The notes: generated from the sequence alone by a model not told the origin. A DNA stretch of 64,000 bases from Hydrogenophaga sp. (GCA_011391495.1 JAABQK010000004.1:82463-146462), one strand, 5' to 3'. Positions 55,751-64,000 are shown, counted from the stretch's first letter. Translations and numbers: made by a program.

Positions 55751-58700
55751 ATGGCCATGTCCGCCACCACCGCCACCACCGCCATCCCGCCTTACGCCGA
55801 GCTGCGCTGCGTCTCCAACTTCAGCTTCCTGCGCGGCGCCAGCCGCCCCGAGGAACTGGTGGAGCGCGCCCAGGCGCTGGGCTACGCGGCCCTGGCGCTG
55901 GTGGACGAATGCTCCATGGCCGGCATGGTGCGCGCCCACGTGGCCGCCAGGGAACACGGCCTGAAGCTGCTGGTGGGCAGCCAGTTCAGGGTGGACGACG
56001 CAACACCGTTCACGCTGATCGCGCTCGCCACCAACCTCAACGGCTACGGCAACCTCTGCGAGTTCATCACCCGGCTGCGCCGCTCCTCGTACAAAGGCAG
56101 CTACCGGCTGGCGCTGCACGCCATCAGCGCGGACGCGCTCGCCGACTGCCTCGTCATCGCCGTGCCCGAGCGGGGCAGCAGCCAGGCGCAGATGGACGGC
56201 ATGGCCCGCTGGCTGCTGCAGCACTTCCTGGGGCGTTGCTGGCTCGGCGTGGAACAGCTGCGCCGGCTGGACGACGAGATGCTGCTCCACCAGCTGCGCC
56301 AGAGCAGCGCGCTCACCGCCGTGCCGCTGGTGGCGCTGGGCGACGTGCTCATGCACCGCCGCTCGCGCAAGCCGCTGCAAGACGTGCTCACCGCCACGCG
56401 CATCGGCAAACCGCTCACCGAATGCGGCTTCGCGCTGGCGCAAAACGCCGAACAGCATCTGCGTTCACGCCTGCGCATCGCCCAGCGTTACCCGCCCGAG
56501 CTGCTGGCCGAGACCCTGCGCGTGGCGGCGCGCTGCAGCTTTTCGCTCGACGAGCTGCGCTACCAGTACCCGAGCGAAGTCGTGCCGCCCGGCGAAACAC
56601 CGGCGAGCCACCTGCGCCGCCTGGCCTGCGAGGGCATGGGCCGGCGCTGGCCGGAGGGTGCGCCCGACCACGTGCAGCAGCAGGTGGAACACGAGCTCGC
56701 CCTGATTGCAGAACTGCAGTACGAGCACTACTTCCTCACCGTGCACGACATCGTCGCGTTCGCGCGCTCGCAACACATCCTGTGCCAGGGCCGGGGCTCG
56801 GCGGCCAACAGCGCCGTCTGCTACTGCCTTGGCATCACCGAGGTGGACCCCGCGCGCACCTCGGTGCTGTTCGAGCGTTTCATTTCGAAAGAACGCAACG
56901 AGCCGCCCGACATCGATGTGGATTTCGAGCACGAGCGGCGCGAAGAAGTCATCCAGTACCTGTACGCCAAGTACGGGCGCGAGCGAGCGGCGCTGACCGC
57001 CACCGTGGTCAGCTACCGCCCGCGCAGCGCCATCCGCGACGTGGGCAAGGCGCTCGGCTTTGCCGACGACACCCTCGCCACGCTGGCCAAAGGCCACCAC
57101 TGGTGGGACGGCCGCAGCATCGAAACCGAGCGCCTGAAAGAAGCGGGACTGGACCCGGACCAGCTGGCGGTGCGCCAGCTGATGGCGCTCACCGCGCAGC
57201 TCATGGGCTTCCCGCGCCATCTCTCGCAGCACACCGGCGGCTTCGTGCTGACCCGGATGCCGCTCTCGCGCATGGTGCCGATCGAGAACGCCAGCATGGC
57301 CGGCCGCACCGTGATCCAGTGGGACAAGGACGACCTCGACGCCATGGGTCTGCTGAAGGTGGACGTGCTCGCGCTCGGCATGCTGACGGCGATCCGCAAG
57401 TCGCTCGACTTCATCGGCGCGCGCAAGGGCTGCGTGTTCCAGATGCAGGACATCCCCGCGGAAGATGCGGCCACCTACGACATGATCTGCGCCGCCGACA
57501 CCGTGGGCGTGTTCCAGATCGAGAGCCGCGCGCAGATGAGCATGCTACCGCGCCTGAAGCCGCGCTGCTTCTACGACCTGGTGATCGAGGTGGCGCTGGT
57601 GCGGCCCGGTCCCATCCAGGGCGGCGCGGTGCACCCCTACCTGAACCGCCGCCAGGGCAAGGAACCCGTCACCTTCCCGAAGGCGCTCGACGCCGCACTG
57701 GAGCGCACCCTGGGCGTGCCCGTGTTCCAGGAGCAGTGCATGCAGATCGCCATCATCGCGGCCGGCTTCACGCCCGGCGAGGCCGACGGCCTGCGCCGCG
57801 CCATGGCCGCCTGGAAGCGCAAGGGCGGCCTCGGGCAATACGAGCGCCGCCTGGTCGACGGCATGACCGAGCGCGGCTACAGCCCCGAATTCGCGCACAG
57901 CGTTTTCGAGCAGGTGAAAGGTTTCTCCAGCTACGGCTTTCCCGAAAGCCACGCTGCCAGTTTCGCCCTGCTGGTCTACGCCAGCTGCTGGATCAAGCGC
58001 CACCACCCCGCCGAGTTCCTGGCCGCCATGCTCAACAGCCAGCCGCTGGGTTTCTATTCCCCCAGCCAGCTGGTGCAGGATGCGACACGCCACGGCGTGG
58101 ACGTGCGGCCCGTGGACGTGATGGAGAGCGACTGGGACTGCACGCTGGAAGAGACCATGGGCGCGCAACCCGCCGTGCGCCTGGGCCTGCGCATGGTCAG
58201 CGGCCTGTCGCACGCCGCCGCCGAACGCATCGTCGCAGCGAGAGCGGGCGACAACCCCGTGCACGCCGAAGACCTCGCCCGCCGCGCCCGTCTCGACCAG
58301 CAAGACATGCGACAGCTCGCCGCCGCCGACGCGCTGATGGGCCTGAGCGGCCACCGCCGCCAGCAGGTGTGGGACGCGGCCGCCCTGAAGGCCCCGCCCG
58401 CGCTGCTGAAAGAGGCCCCGGTGGACGAAGACCTGCTGCAGCTGCCCGAAGCCCCCGAAGGCGAAGCCATCGTGTGGGATTACGCCAGCCTGGGCCTCAC
58501 GCTGCGCCGCCACCCGCTGGCCCTGCTGCGCGAGCGGCTGCAGGCGCGCCGCTTCATGACGGCCCAAACCCTGCAAGACGCGCCCCATGGCCGCCTGGTG
58601 CGCGCCTGCGGCATCGTCACCGCGCGCCAGCAGCCCGAAACCGCGAACGGCGTGGTGTTCGTGACGCTGGAAGACGAAACCGGCGTGGTGCAGGTCATCG

Positions 58701-58873
58701 TCTGGAAAGCGCTGCGCGAGCGCCAGCGCACCGCACTCACCCGCTCACGGCTGCTCGCCGTGCACGGCGTGTGGCAGCGCGAGGGCGAGGTCTGCAACCT
58801 CATCGCCGGCCACCTGGAAGACCTCACGCCGCTGCTGGGCCGGCTGGCCACCGAGAGCCGGGATTTCCATTGA
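55751..58873 (+). CDS. dnaE2: error-prone DNA polymerase III alpha subunit DnaE2
   Basis: 1040 residues, complete. N-terminal PHP domain (YAELRCVSNFSFLRGAS to about residue 200), polymerase palm with GRGSAANSAVCYCLGIT (about 347-363) and the catalytic acids in PPDIDVDFEHERREEVIQY (about 384-402). Fingers include SQHTGGFVLTRMPLSRMVPIEN. A C-terminal OB fold is at about 940-1035. The C-terminal tau-binding region of DnaE1 is absent, as expected for DnaE2. It extends primers across lesions with ImuA/ImuB. A 1254-codon frame overlapping it in another phase is a shadow. Confidence 0.94.
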   Translation: MAMSATTATTAIPPYAELRCVSNFSFLRGASRPEELVERAQALGYAALALVDECSMAGMVRAHVAAREHGLKLLVGSQFRVDDATPFTLIALATNLNGYGNLCEFITRLRRSSYKGSYRLALHAISADALADCLVIAVPERGSSQAQMDGMARWLLQHFLGRCWLGVEQLRRLDDEMLLHQLRQSSALTAVPLVALGDVLMHRRSRKPLQDVLTATRIGKPLTECGFALAQNAEQHLRSRLRIAQRYPPELLAETLRVAARCSFSLDELRYQYPSEVVPPGETPASHLRRLACEGMGRRWPEGAPDHVQQQVEHELALIAELQYEHYFLTVHDIVAFARSQHILCQGRGSAANSAVCYCLGITEVDPARTSVLFERFISKERNEPPDIDVDFEHERREEVIQYLYAKYGRERAALTATVVSYRPRSAIRDVGKALGFADDTLATLAKGHHWWDGRSIETERLKEAGLDPDQLAVRQLMALTAQLMGFPRHLSQHTGGFVLTRMPLSRMVPIENASMAGRTVIQWDKDDLDAMGLLKVDVLALGMLTAIRKSLDFIGARKGCVFQMQDIPAEDAATYDMICAADTVGVFQIESRAQMSMLPRLKPRCFYDLVIEVALVRPGPIQGGAVHPYLNRRQGKEPVTFPKALDAALERTLGVPVFQEQCMQIAIIAAGFTPGEADGLRRAMAAWKRKGGLGQYERRLVDGMTERGYSPEFAHSVFEQVKGFSSYGFPESHAASFALLVYASCWIKRHHPAEFLAAMLNSQPLGFYSPSQLVQDATRHGVDVRPVDVMESDWDCTLEETMGAQPAVRLGLRMVSGLSHAAAERIVAARAGDNPVHAEDLARRARLDQQDMRQLAAADALMGLSGHRRQQVWDAAALKAPPALLKEAPVDEDLLQLPEAPEGEAIVWDYASLGLTLRRHPLALLRERLQARRFMTAQTLQDAPHGRLVRACGIVTARQQPETANGVVFVTLEDETGVVQVIVWKALRERQRTALTRSRLLAVHGVWQREGEVCNLIAGHLEDLTPLLGRLATESRDFH

Positions 58874-58953
58874 ATGGCAGCGCAGGCTGGCATTCGCTCA
58901 CGGGCTGCCGGTCGGTCAGGGTTCTCACCCGGTGATGGCCGGCGCGTGTCGCT

Positions 58954-59445
58954 TCATGTCTTCTGCCGCGCGGGCACCTGGCCGCCCAGCAGCTTCTCCG
59001 TGATCCAGCGCCAGTGCGCTTCGCTGACCGGCGTGATCGACAGGCGGTTGCCGCGCTGCAGCACCACCATCCCGGCCAGTTCGGGTGTGGCGCGCAGCTC
59101 GGGCAGGCCGATCAGGCGCGTCTTCTTCAACGCCTGCACGTCCAGCAGCAGCCAGCGGGGCGCCCCGGATGGGGACTTGGGGTCGAAGTAGGGCGATTGG
59201 GCGTCGAACTGGGTCGGGTCGGGCCGCGTGCCCGAGGCCACGCGCGCGATGCCGACGATGCCGGGTTCGGGACAGCTGGAGTGGTAAAACAGCACGCCGT
59301 CGCCGACCTTCATCGCATCGCGCATGAAGTTGCGTGCCTGGTGGTTGCGCACACCGGTCCAGGGCACGGTGGCCTGCGCAGCGGCGAGCGCGTCGTCGAT
59401 CGAGCATTCTTCGGGCTCGGATTTCATCAGCCAGAAACGGGTCAT
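58954..59445 (-). CDS. EVE-domain protein
   Basis: 163 residues, a single EVE domain (PUA-like fold, Thy28/YTH relative). FWLMKSEPEECSIDD at the start, WTGVRNHQARNFMRDAMKVGDGVLFYHSSC in the middle and GIVGIARVASGTRPD are diagnostic. EVE proteins are thought to recognise modified bases in DNA or RNA. It converges with dnaE2 across 80 bases with no obvious terminator. It is encoded alone, not beside a restriction gene. Confidence 0.93.
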   Translation of the reverse strand: MTRFWLMKSEPEECSIDDALAAAQATVPWTGVRNHQARNFMRDAMKVGDGVLFYHSSCPEPGIVGIARVASGTRPDPTQFDAQSPYFDPKSPSGAPRWLLLDVQALKKTRLIGLPELRATPELAGMVVLQRGNRLSITPVSEAHWRWITEKLLGGQVPARQKT

Positions 59446-59566
59446 CGCGGCATCTTACCGAGGCCGTGAGGTGGGCCGACCGGGCGTTTGCGACAGCGGC
59501 CACCGCCGTTTCACGTTAGCCTATGCCGCCTGCCGATGGGTCGGGCCTGTTCACAGAAGACACCGA

Positions 59567-60772
59567 ATGACCCTTTCCGTCTCACGGCCCGCTCCCCACG
59601 GCCTGTTGATCGCCAACCTGCTGGCCCAGCTGGCCTTTGGCCTGCTGGCCATGACCATCTGCCTGCCGTCGATGCAGGAATGGGGCCCGATCTTCGGCAC
59701 CGGCCAGGCCGCGGTGCAGCTCACCTTCAGTGGCTACGTGGTGGCCTACGGTTCGCTGCAGCTGCTCTACGGTCCGCTGTCGGATCGCCTGGGGCGCAAG
59801 AAGGTCCTGCTGTTCGGCCTGGCGGTGGCGGGCATCGGCTCGGTGCTGGCGGCGCTGGCGCCGGATCTGCCGACGCTGGTGGCCGCGCGCGTGCTGCAGG
59901 GTGCGGGCAGCGCGGCGGGCATGGTGGTGGGCCGGGCGATGGTGCAGGACCTGTTTCAGGGGCCGGAGCGCACGCGCGTGATGGCCTATGTGGGCATGGC
60001 CATGGGACTGTGTCCGCCGCTGGCCACCATCGTGGGCGGGCAGCTGCATGTGCGCCTGGGCTGGCAGGCCAACTTTGTCGTGATGGCCGCCCTGGCAGCG
60101 GTCTTGTTCGTGGCCGCCTGGCGCGGCCTGCCGGACCACCAGAAGGCGACCACCGTGCAGCCGCACTGGCTGCGCGCCATGCTGTCGTCCTACGCCCGGC
60201 TGGGTCGCGAACGGGCCTTCATCCTGTACGTGGCCGTGCTGTCGATGGCCACGGCCACGTTCTACGCCTTTCTGGGCGGAGCCCCGATCGTGCTCTGCAG
60301 CTACGGCGTGGGACCGGACGGCATCGGCTACTACATCATGTGCGTGCCGGGTGCCTACATCGTGGGCAACTACCTCACCTCGCACCTGGTGCACCGGGCT
60401 GGCGAGCGCACCATGATGCGGGTCGGGCAGGGCTTCACCCTGGGCGGCATCGCGCTCCTGCTGGCACTGGCGCTGGGCGGGCTGAACACGCCGCTGGCGT
60501 TCGCGTTGCCGCTGGTCCTGCTGGGCATCGGGCATGGCTTTCTGGTGCCGCCGGCGCTGGCGGGCACGGTGGGTCTGGTGCCTGCACTGGCGGGCTCGGC
60601 TGCGGCGGTGGCCGGGCTGATGCAGCAGCTGATGGGTGCCGTGGGGGGCTTTGCCGTGGGCCTGTTCACCCACGAAGGCGCGCAGAACCTGGGGTGGCTG
60701 ATGATGGGCCTGGCGCTGTGCGGCAGCGTGGCGCAATGGCTGCTGCACCGCGGCAGGCCAAAAACCGGCTGA
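59567..60772 (+). CDS. MFS drug/metabolite exporter, Bcr/CflA type
   Basis: 401 residues, twelve membrane segments. Motif A is GPLSDRLGRKKVLLFGL (between TM2 and TM3); also RVLQGAGSAAGMVVGRAMVQDL (motif of the 12-TM multidrug branch) and GQLHVRLGWQANF. The ATG at 59567 starts a typical cytoplasmic N-terminus (MTLSVSRPAPHGLL); longer frames upstream run through the divergent EVE promoter. The substrate is unknown. It diverges from the EVE gene with about 120 bases between starts. Confidence 0.88.
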   Translation: MTLSVSRPAPHGLLIANLLAQLAFGLLAMTICLPSMQEWGPIFGTGQAAVQLTFSGYVVAYGSLQLLYGPLSDRLGRKKVLLFGLAVAGIGSVLAALAPDLPTLVAARVLQGAGSAAGMVVGRAMVQDLFQGPERTRVMAYVGMAMGLCPPLATIVGGQLHVRLGWQANFVVMAALAAVLFVAAWRGLPDHQKATTVQPHWLRAMLSSYARLGRERAFILYVAVLSMATATFYAFLGGAPIVLCSYGVGPDGIGYYIMCVPGAYIVGNYLTSHLVHRAGERTMMRVGQGFTLGGIALLLALALGGLNTPLAFALPLVLLGIGHGFLVPPALAGTVGLVPALAGSAAAVAGLMQQLMGAVGGFAVGLFTHEGAQNLGWLMMGLALCGSVAQWLLHRGRPKTG

Positions 60773-60870
60773 CCCGTCGCGCTGCCGGTCGGGGACTTTC
60801 ATCCGCGCCAGTGGGGGTGCGCGTGACCCGCGAAGCCCCCGATCCGAGGGCAGAAGATCCGCCAGAAAAA

Positions 60871-60902
60871 TGGCTCCTGACAGCATGTGCCGTCAGGAGC
60901 CA
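60871..60902 (-). terminator. rho-independent terminator of the small secreted peptide gene
   Basis: 11-bp stem TGGCTCCTGAC / GTCAGGAGCCA around a 10-base loop. On the minus strand it is followed by TTTTT. It lies 67 bases after the stop of the 55-residue gene. Confidence 0.88.
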
Positions 60903-60969
60903 GCCGGGACCGGATTCGGGAAGGCAGATGCCGACTCCCGAACCGCCCGATGGTCCGCGGGACCCAGCG

Positions 60970-61137
60970 TCACATGCTCGTGAAGTCCAGATCGGCGTGC
61001 GGGGTGTCGGACACGTTCTCGTCGATCATCAGGTAGGTGTCCTCGTCCACGATGTCTTCTGCGGGGTGGTGGGCAAAAGCCGAAACCGAGGCGAACAGGG
61101 AGGCAAGCAGCGCGGTCTTGATCAGGTTTTTCATCAT
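60970..61137 (-). CDS. small secreted acidic peptide with N-terminal His-His
   Basis: 55 residues. The ATG at 61137 (a second ATG follows at once) has AGGAAT 5 bases upstream, and a terminator follows, so it is very likely a real gene. MMKNLIKTALLASLFASVSA is a Sec signal peptide with predicted cleavage after AFA. The mature 31-residue peptide then starts His-His-Pro and is strongly acidic (DIVDEDTYLMIDENVSDTPH). An N-terminal His-His with a later His in a highly acidic peptide suggests metal binding in the periplasm. It lies 238 bases downstream of the FmdE-like gene on the same strand. No family was recognised with confidence. Confidence 0.82.
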   Translation of the reverse strand: MMKNLIKTALLASLFASVSAFAHHPAEDIVDEDTYLMIDENVSDTPHADLDFTSM

Positions 61138-61375
61138 CTATTCCTATGTGTAAAAGGGATCGAACAGTTGACCCAGCTGCCGCGTTGACCTGTCGGGGTC
61201 TTCACGTCTGCTGAGGTGTGTGAATCGTAAAAAGCGCCGGTAGCAGGGGTGTGGCGCGCCCATGCCGGTGTGTGGCGGTGTGTGGTGGACTGTCGCGGGA
61301 TGTGTCGACACAGAAAAGCGTTCCGGCACGCTGGCTCGTACCCCGGGCGTGGCCCGTGCGAGCCACCCAGCGCAT

Positions 61376-62248
61376 CTACCGCGGTCCTTCGACCGGTCTG
61401 CCGCGGTACGGGTAGTTCTTCAGACGCGTGTCGGTGCGGGCGTGTGGCGTGGTGATCACCTTGGCCGGATCGATCCAGTCTTCCCACTTGAAGTTGTCGA
61501 TCACCTGGGCCTGGTAACTCTCTTCCAGCGGGCGGTCGAGGATGTCGTTGACATGCACCCACTGCTGGTAGCGCATCAGGTCGACCTGGTACGGCGTGGG
61601 CTGTCCGCCGGCCTGCTTGACGGCCGCCTTGAGGGCCTCCACGTCCTTCATGGTGACCTTGGGTTTCCAGCCGATCTTCCCGGGCAGCATGACCGGCTCG
61701 CCGGGAATGTTGTTGATGCCTTCCTTCCAGGTGGCGAGCACGGCCATCCGGGTGTCCTCCCGGTAGAGGAGGATGGCGTGGCTGTACCGGCGGTCCTTGA
61801 AGAAGCCCAGATTGCCGTACTGCAGGCGTGCGCCGGTGAGGTAGGCCACCGCATCCGACCAGCAGGGCGATTCGCCACTGATGCCCCAGAGCACGCTGCG
61901 GTCAATGACCCCATCGGGAAACAGCAGCTTGAATGCCACCCAGGCCGAGTTGGCCGCGGTGGTCGTGCCTTCGCAGTCATGGCCGTGGTAGCGCACCATG
62001 TCTTTCAGGGTGACCGGATAGGTGTAGGGGTAGTAGCGGCCCTGTGTGCCCTGGGTTGCCAGCATCTCGAACACCGGCGCATGGGGTTTGGCCACCATGG
62101 AGGCGTACCAACTGGGGGTTCGGTCGGGCGCCTCCACACCCGTTTCGACAAACATCGTCTCGCCCAGTTGGTAGGTCGGCTCGCCGGCGAAGGCCGCCGC
62201 GCCCGTCAGAAAAGAAGTGGTGACCAGCACCCAGGACGCGAGCTTCAT
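61376..62248 (-). CDS. secreted FmdE-family protein
   Basis: 290 residues. The ATG at 62248 has AAAGGAA upstream; an earlier in-frame ATG (62263) includes that ribosome site and is rejected. Sec signal peptide (MKLASWVLVTTSFLTGAAAFA). Residues about 85-190 show the core of formylmethanofuran dehydrogenase subunit E-like domains: MVRYHGHDCEGTTTAANSAW, GISGESPCWSDAVAYLTGARLQYGNL and the basic DRRYSHAILLYR. The His-Gly-His-Asp-Cys and later Cys are probable metal ligands. This organism has no methanofuran pathway in view, so the periplasmic role is unknown. An Fnr-type box lies 100 bases upstream. Confidence 0.82.
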   Translation of the reverse strand: MKLASWVLVTTSFLTGAAAFAGEPTYQLGETMFVETGVEAPDRTPSWYASMVAKPHAPVFEMLATQGTQGRYYPYTYPVTLKDMVRYHGHDCEGTTTAANSAWVAFKLLFPDGVIDRSVLWGISGESPCWSDAVAYLTGARLQYGNLGFFKDRRYSHAILLYREDTRMAVLATWKEGINNIPGEPVMLPGKIGWKPKVTMKDVEALKAAVKQAGGQPTPYQVDLMRYQQWVHVNDILDRPLEESYQAQVIDNFKWEDWIDPAKVITTPHARTDTRLKNYPYRGRPVEGPR

Positions 62249-62348
62249 GTGGATTCCTTTCACGGATCTTCCGGTTTCTGAAGGGGGCAGGACATTTCAG
62301 GACACCACCCGGTTGCACGCAGTCTGCGGGTGTGCCGGTCCTGCTCTC

Positions 62349-62362
62349 TTGAGCAAGATCAA
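62349..62362. promoter_or_regulatory. Fnr/Anr-type box
   Basis: TTGAGCAAGATCAA matches TTGAT-N4-ATCAA at 9 of 10 conserved positions. It is centred about 108 bases upstream of the FmdE-like start and 182 upstream of the Cys-rich gene, in the divergent spacer. Which gene it controls, if any, cannot be told. Confidence 0.55.
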
Positions 62363-62537
62363 AAAGCCCCTCGATGGCGGACGCCGCTCCCATCGGCCGG
62401 CTTGATCCCAACCCTGCCAATCCTGGATGCCCCATCCTGCGCAGGTCCTGCCGTGGGGGTAAATGGCCTTGCCGGTGCAGGCGGCTGTGCCTGGCGCCAG
62501 AATCCTGCCCATCCCCCTCATTCAATGGTGAAATCCC

Positions 62538-62714
62538 ATGCAAGAAGACGAACGCTGCTGCGGCACCGGTACCTGCATCATCGACGCGCAAGGCCGCTGC
62601 TGGTGCGGCCAGCAATGGGACGGCGAGAAGATGTGCCGTCCTCAAGCCATCCAGCCGACCGGAGCGCCTGAAGCGCAGGCCAGCACGCCTGGCGACAGCG
62701 GAGAGGCGGCATGA
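62538..62714 (+). CDS. small Cys-rich protein
   Basis: 58 residues. Six cysteines lie in the first 33 residues (positions 7, 8, 13, 21, 23, 33), including CWCGQQWDG, and the tail is Ala/Pro/Ser-rich. No signal peptide, so cytosolic. The cysteine pattern suggests a small metal or iron-sulfur site, or a disulfide knot; no named family was recognised. The stop TGA overlaps the ATGA that begins the spacer repeat before the cupin gene, so the two genes are probably co-transcribed. Confidence 0.75.
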   Translation: MQEDERCCGTGTCIIDAQGRCWCGQQWDGEKMCRPQAIQPTGAPEAQASTPGDSGEAA

Positions 62715-62779
62715 ACGCAGCGCCGGGCCATTCCCCAGCCAGCTCGCACCGCAGCCCGCCGGGCGAAGGTCTTCCAATG
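62711..62779 (+). repeat. stop-to-start spacer repeat, copy Y
   Basis: Begins with ATGA, whose TGA ends the Cys-rich gene, and ends at the cupin ATG (62777) after GAAGGTCTTCC. It matches copy X before the capD-like gene (about 57 of 66 aligned bases by eye), sharing CGCAGCGCCGGGCC and CCAGCTCGCACCGCAGCCCG. Confidence 0.8.
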
Positions 62780-63448
62780 ACGGCTGCCGTGCTGCTCAAC
62801 GCCGACCACCGCCAGCGCTGCGTGGTGCACAGCCCCGCGCTGGACTGGCAGGCCTCGCCCGCGCCGCTGGTGCAGCGCCGCCTGCTGGAGCGCGACGGCG
62901 GCGAGGTGGCGCGCGCCACCTCGGTGGTGCGCTATGAGCCCGGGGCCGGCTTTGCCAGCCATGGCCACGCGCTGGGCGAAGAGATTCTGGTGCTGGAGGG
63001 CTGCCTGCATGACGAGCACGGCCGCTACCCGGCCGGTACCTACCTGCACAACCCGCCCGGCTCGGCCCACGCACCGTTTTCCCCCGAGGGCTGCGTGCTG
63101 CTGGTGAAGCTGCGCCACATGGACCCGCGCGACCAGGCGCGGGTGGTGGTGAACCTGCACGAGGCCAGCTGGTACCCGGGCCTGGTGCCCGGCCTGAGCG
63201 TGCTGCCGCTGCACGACTTCGAAGGCCAGCACACCGCCCTGGTGCGCTGGGCGCCGGGCACCTTCTTCAACCCGCACCGCCACTACAGGGGTGAAGAAAT
63301 CTTCGTGCTGGACGGCGTGTTCGAGGACGAGCACGGCCGCTACCCGGCCGGCAGCTGGCTGCGCAGCCCGCACCTGAGCCAGCACCAGCCGTTCAGCCGC
63401 GAAGGCTGCCTGATCTTCGTGAAGACCGGGCATCTGCAGTTGGACTGA
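62777..63448 (+). CDS. tandem cupin protein (ChrR-like)
   Basis: 223 residues from the ATG after the spacer repeat; the longer frame from 62711 only translates the repeat. Two homologous ChrR-type cupin domains (about 30-115 and 120-223). The first has HGHALGEEILVLEG and DEHGRYPAGTYLHNPPGS; the second HRHYRGEEIFVLDG and DEHGRYPAGSWLRSP, almost the same. Both keep His-x-His and Glu metal ligands. No anti-sigma zinc domain precedes them, so it is a stand-alone double cupin, possibly an enzyme or a sensor of oxidised metabolites. It follows the Cys-rich gene directly. Confidence 0.82.
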   Translation: MTAAVLLNADHRQRCVVHSPALDWQASPAPLVQRRLLERDGGEVARATSVVRYEPGAGFASHGHALGEEILVLEGCLHDEHGRYPAGTYLHNPPGSAHAPFSPEGCVLLVKLRHMDPRDQARVVVNLHEASWYPGLVPGLSVLPLHDFEGQHTALVRWAPGTFFNPHRHYRGEEIFVLDGVFEDEHGRYPAGSWLRSPHLSQHQPFSREGCLIFVKTGHLQLD

Positions 63449-63506
63449 GCGCGCCGGGTGGATCGGGGAAAATCACCGGTTTCGCTCCAGCCCATGAGGT
63501 TCCGTT

Positions 63507-64000
63507 GTGCCACTGCCCGTTCCCCAGCCCCGAAAGCCCATGCACACCCGCCGCGTCGAATACCGCGGGTTCCAGCGCGACGACGGCTGGTGGGACATCG
63601 AAGGCGAACTGCACGACACCAAGCCCCATGCGTTCGAGATCGAGGGCGAGGGCGAGTGGGCGCCCAACGAGGCGATCCACCACATGAGCATCCGCGTCAC
63701 CCTGGATGACGAGATGGTGATCCGCGACATCGCGGTGGCGATGGACGCCCACCCCCACGGCCCCTGTCCGCAGGCCATGGAGCCGATGCGCCGCATGATC
63801 GGCTGCGTGGTCGGGCGCGGCTGGCGCCAGACCATCGAGCGCCACCTGGGCGGCATCCAGGGCTGCACCCACCTGCGTGAACTGCTGTTCAACTTGGCGA
63901 CCGCCGCATTCCAGACACGCTCGGCCTCGTTCGCGCCGCCCGCCGACGGTCGCCCGCCGATGCACCTGGGCCAGTGCCTCGCCTGGGACTTCAACTGCCC
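63507..64000 (+). CDS. DUF2889-family protein (3' end outside window)
   Basis: An open frame of 164 codons runs off the window. The start is GTG at 63507 or the ATG at 63540 (HTRRVEYRGFQRDDGWWDIEGEL follows, the family start). Other landmarks are LHDTKPHAF, RDIAVAMDAHPHGPC, and GCTHLRELLFNLATAAFQT. The family, found in proteobacteria, has no established function. No signal peptide or membrane segment is seen. Confidence 0.85.
   Translation, partial: MPLPVPQPRKPMHTRRVEYRGFQRDDGWWDIEGELHDTKPHAFEIEGEGEWAPNEAIHHMSIRVTLDDEMVIRDIAVAMDAHPHGPCPQAMEPMRRMIGCVVGRGWRQTIERHLGGIQGCTHLRELLFNLATAAFQTRSASFAPPADGRPPMHLGQCLAWDFNC

Noticed and set aside
55171..58935. Open frame of 1254 codons on the plus strand overlapping imuB and dnaE2
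   Set aside because: Same strand but another phase of two clear genes; its product is a low-complexity Arg/Ala/Gly/Pro mixture without domains, typical of frame shadows in GC-rich DNA.

Overview
The window is 64 kb of GC-rich chromosome from a betaproteobacterium, most likely Burkholderiales, family Comamonadaceae (Hydrogenophaga/Acidovorax-like). This rests on the gene neighbourhoods (rpmG-rpmB, lspA-ileS-ribF, the YceH/purN pair, imuA-imuB-dnaE2), on the high GC, and on two families of short intergenic repeats of a kind I associate with that family. The genus cannot be read from the sequence. No rRNA, tRNA, CRISPR array or phage was seen.

Layout. 1-3072: the end of a catabolic operon (FAD monooxygenase, DUF2783-like protein, VOC protein, fumarylacetoacetase). 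3146-9054: class V aminotransferase, lspA, ileS, ribF, all on the minus strand. 9195-11400: an HNH nuclease gene and a secreted DUF11-repeat protein converging on a strong terminator. 11828-14154: two adjacent acyl-CoA dehydrogenases. 14237-22588: housekeeping genes (yceH, purN, prfC, an RsmB-type methyltransferase, a fatty acid desaturase, rpmG, rpmB, trxB, a Crp/Fnr regulator). 22716-27092: ftsK, lolA, rarA. 27324-30872: livHMGF, a branched-chain amino acid ABC transporter without its binding protein.

31031-47675 is a block of fifteen minus-strand genes for a surface glycan containing pseudaminic acid or a derivative. It has PseB, PseC, a PseG-PseH fusion, PseI, an SpsF-like cytidylyltransferase, a PseA-type amidotransferase with HisH-like and HisF-like partners, and a Pse-associated methylase. 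It also has an initiating sugar-phosphate transferase, a MurJ/Wzx-type flippase, an AsnB-type amidotransferase, an HpcH/HpaI-type aldolase and a CapD/WbpM-type dehydratase.

47800-58873: lysS, a 7TM protein with a degenerate GGDEF domain, and rpoH with a perfect CIRCE (HrcA) operator in its leader. Then comes an IS1595-family element that has inserted exactly inside the LexA box of the SOS mutagenesis operon imuA-imuB-dnaE2. This is the clearest unusual event in the window: the operator and promoter are split and the operator spacer is duplicated as the target-site repeat. 58954-64000: an EVE protein, a Bcr/CflA-type transporter, a secreted FmdE-like protein with a 55-residue secreted His-His peptide gene downstream and an Fnr-type box upstream, a Cys-rich mini-protein followed by a tandem cupin, and the start of a DUF2889 gene.

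Most minus-strand operons use tight or overlapping stop-start junctions. Where the longest open frame starts upstream of a better Shine-Dalgarno site, family motif or repeat boundary, the downstream start was chosen and the reason is given.
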